A stretch of DNA of 7,039 bases from an uncultured Clostridia bacterium. Lineage in GTDB: Bacteria; Bacillota_A; Clostridia; TANB77; CAG-508. The position numbers and the translations under genes are program-made. Positions 6,649-7,039 of this stretch are shown here, in pieces; position 1 is the stretch's first letter; each line of letters opens with the position of its first letter. The notes beneath the pieces were generated by a model. That model was not told the DNA's origin, did not search any database, and was given only the letters and a program-made list of their open reading frames with translations. The stretch is taken from contig CANQEA010000068.1 in NCBI GenBank assembly GCA_947594095.1, positions 1 through 7,039 on the forward strand, in the 5' to 3' direction.

Positions 6649-6819
6649 AAGAGATTTAGTAATGCAATTTGGACAGCCGTTTTTGCAATAATAGTTTTTG
6701 TTTGTTATTTTTTCATTCCTGCAACACATTATGATGGATTTTTATATGCTGGATTCATTTTATTAGGTGCAACTGTAGCATATTTACAAGATGCACTTAC
6801 AGAAAAAAAGGATAAATAA
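6649..6819 (+). pseudogene. Small two-helix membrane protein, start codon apparently lost
   Basis: An open frame of 56 codons plus stop encodes KRFSNAIWTAVFAIIVF, then a second hydrophobic stretch (GFLYAGFILLGATVAYL) and a charged tail ending EKKDK. The predicted helices are at about residues 7-24 and 31-47, separated by a short loop with IPATHYDG. No ATG, GTG or TTG lies in frame: the codon just before Lys is TAG at 6646-6648. One T inserted between 6647 and 6648 would turn the sequence into ATG AAG AGA, 9 bases after AAGGAGG, the ideal position. This suggests a 1-base deletion, or a sequencing error, in the start codon. The coding signature of the rest is clean and a terminator follows. The protein is not recognised. 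Its position next to the integrase suggests it belongs to an accessory element. Confidence 0.6.
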
Positions 6820-6826
6820 AGAACAG

Positions 6827-6871
6827 AAATGACATATAAGAATCATTTCCTATATGTCATTTTTCATTTTA
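6827..6871 (+). terminator. Intrinsic terminator after the small membrane gene
   Basis: AAATGACATATA (6827-6838) and TATATGTCATTT (6851-6862) form a perfect 12-bp stem with a 12-base loop, followed by a T-rich stretch. It begins 8 bases after the stop codon. The loop contains TCATTTC, which can also pair with GAAATGA in the first arm, so a competing hairpin exists. Confidence 0.8.
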
Positions 6872-6879
6872 TTAAAATT

Positions 6880-6920
6880 GACTTAAAAGTAAAATAAGAG
6901 TTACTATTTCTAGTAACTCT
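6880..6920 (-). terminator. Probable terminator for a minus-strand gene at the right edge
   Basis: AGAGTTACTA (6897-6906) and TAGTAACTCT (6911-6920) form a perfect 10-bp stem. Read on the minus strand the loop is GAAA, and the stem is followed by TATTTTACTTTT. The plus strand has no T tract after the stem, which points to leftward transcription entering from the right edge. Confidence 0.6.
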
Positions 6921-6975
6921 CTAAAATAAAAGGAGGTGTCCATTGACACAAACTCTTTTTAGCTAAGAATAACTT

Positions 6976-7039
6976 TTAGCTTTGTTTTGGTATCAAAGAT
7001 GCTACTCTACTTGCAAAATCGCTAAAGTTTTGTGATTGT
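6976..7039 (-). CDS. Possible C-terminal end of a gene cut by the window edge
   Basis: One minus-strand frame is open from the window edge to TAA at 6978-6976. It gives about 20 residues ending NFSDFASRVASLIPKQS. The amino-acid mix looks like real protein rather than AT-rich noise. The stop is followed by a small hairpin (AGCTAA...TTAGCT at 6961-6981) and, 56 bases on, by the terminator-like stem at 6897-6920. The product cannot be identified from so short a tail. It may be a cargo gene or the end of a mobile-element gene. Confidence 0.35.
   Translation of the reverse strand, partial: QSQNFSDFASRVASLIPKQS

Noticed and set aside
6928..6946. 3' end of a 16S rRNA gene on the minus strand (CACCTCCTTTT)
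   Set aside because: The match is limited to the anti-Shine-Dalgarno core. The preceding bases read GGACACC rather than GGATCACC and no other rRNA sequence is present.
1..7039. CRISPR arrays, tRNA or rRNA genes, riboswitches
   Set aside because: I looked on both strands and saw no regularly spaced long repeats, no cloverleaf with conserved tRNA blocks and no recognisable riboswitch core.

Overview
The window looks like chromosomal DNA from a low-GC Firmicute, most likely a clostridial relative. The base composition is very AT-rich. Ribosome binding sites are strong AAGGAGG-type, promoters are consensus sigma-A type and often have an extended -10 TG, and terminators are simple hairpins. A DUF4364-type protein, a family I associate with Clostridia, is also present. 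Trp is encoded by TGG and nothing requires a non-standard genetic code.

Layout from left to right. Positions 1-197 hold a consensus promoter firing leftward off the window and no convincing gene. Positions 198-916 (minus strand) hold a HEPN/MNT toxin-antitoxin module: an intact nucleotidyltransferase (MntA-like) gene overlaps the 3' end of a HEPN (HepT-like) gene that is broken by two small frameshifts. A DUF4364 winged-helix gene (1087-1623, plus strand) is divergent from this module and ends at a perfect 10-bp hairpin. That hairpin is shared with the convergent minus-strand genes. Positions 1658-5340 are a minus-strand housekeeping block: uvrC, a 69-residue one-helix membrane protein, a class I SAM-dependent (rRNA-type) methyltransferase and an RluA-family pseudouridine synthase. 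The last two abut exactly (TAAATG). A terminator hairpin sits on top of the promoter of the methyltransferase/pseudouridine synthase pair, dividing the block into two transcription units. A stand-alone tyrosine recombinase (5454-6386, minus) lies just upstream of uvrC. To its right is a very strong promoter driving a small two-helix membrane protein. At the right edge is the last 20 codons or so of a possible minus-strand gene with its own terminator-like hairpins.

The most notable property is a cluster of small indels that break otherwise well-conserved genes. hepT has two. uvrC has one extra base inside its PGVY (GIY-YIG) motif. The small membrane gene appears to have lost one base of its ATG. 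Either this is an uncorrected assembly, or several genes here, including a core DNA-repair gene, have really been inactivated. I did not find a clearly new multi-gene system. The toxin-antitoxin remnant, the broken uvrC, the overlapping terminator/promoter and the integrase-flanked right end are the places worth a second look.
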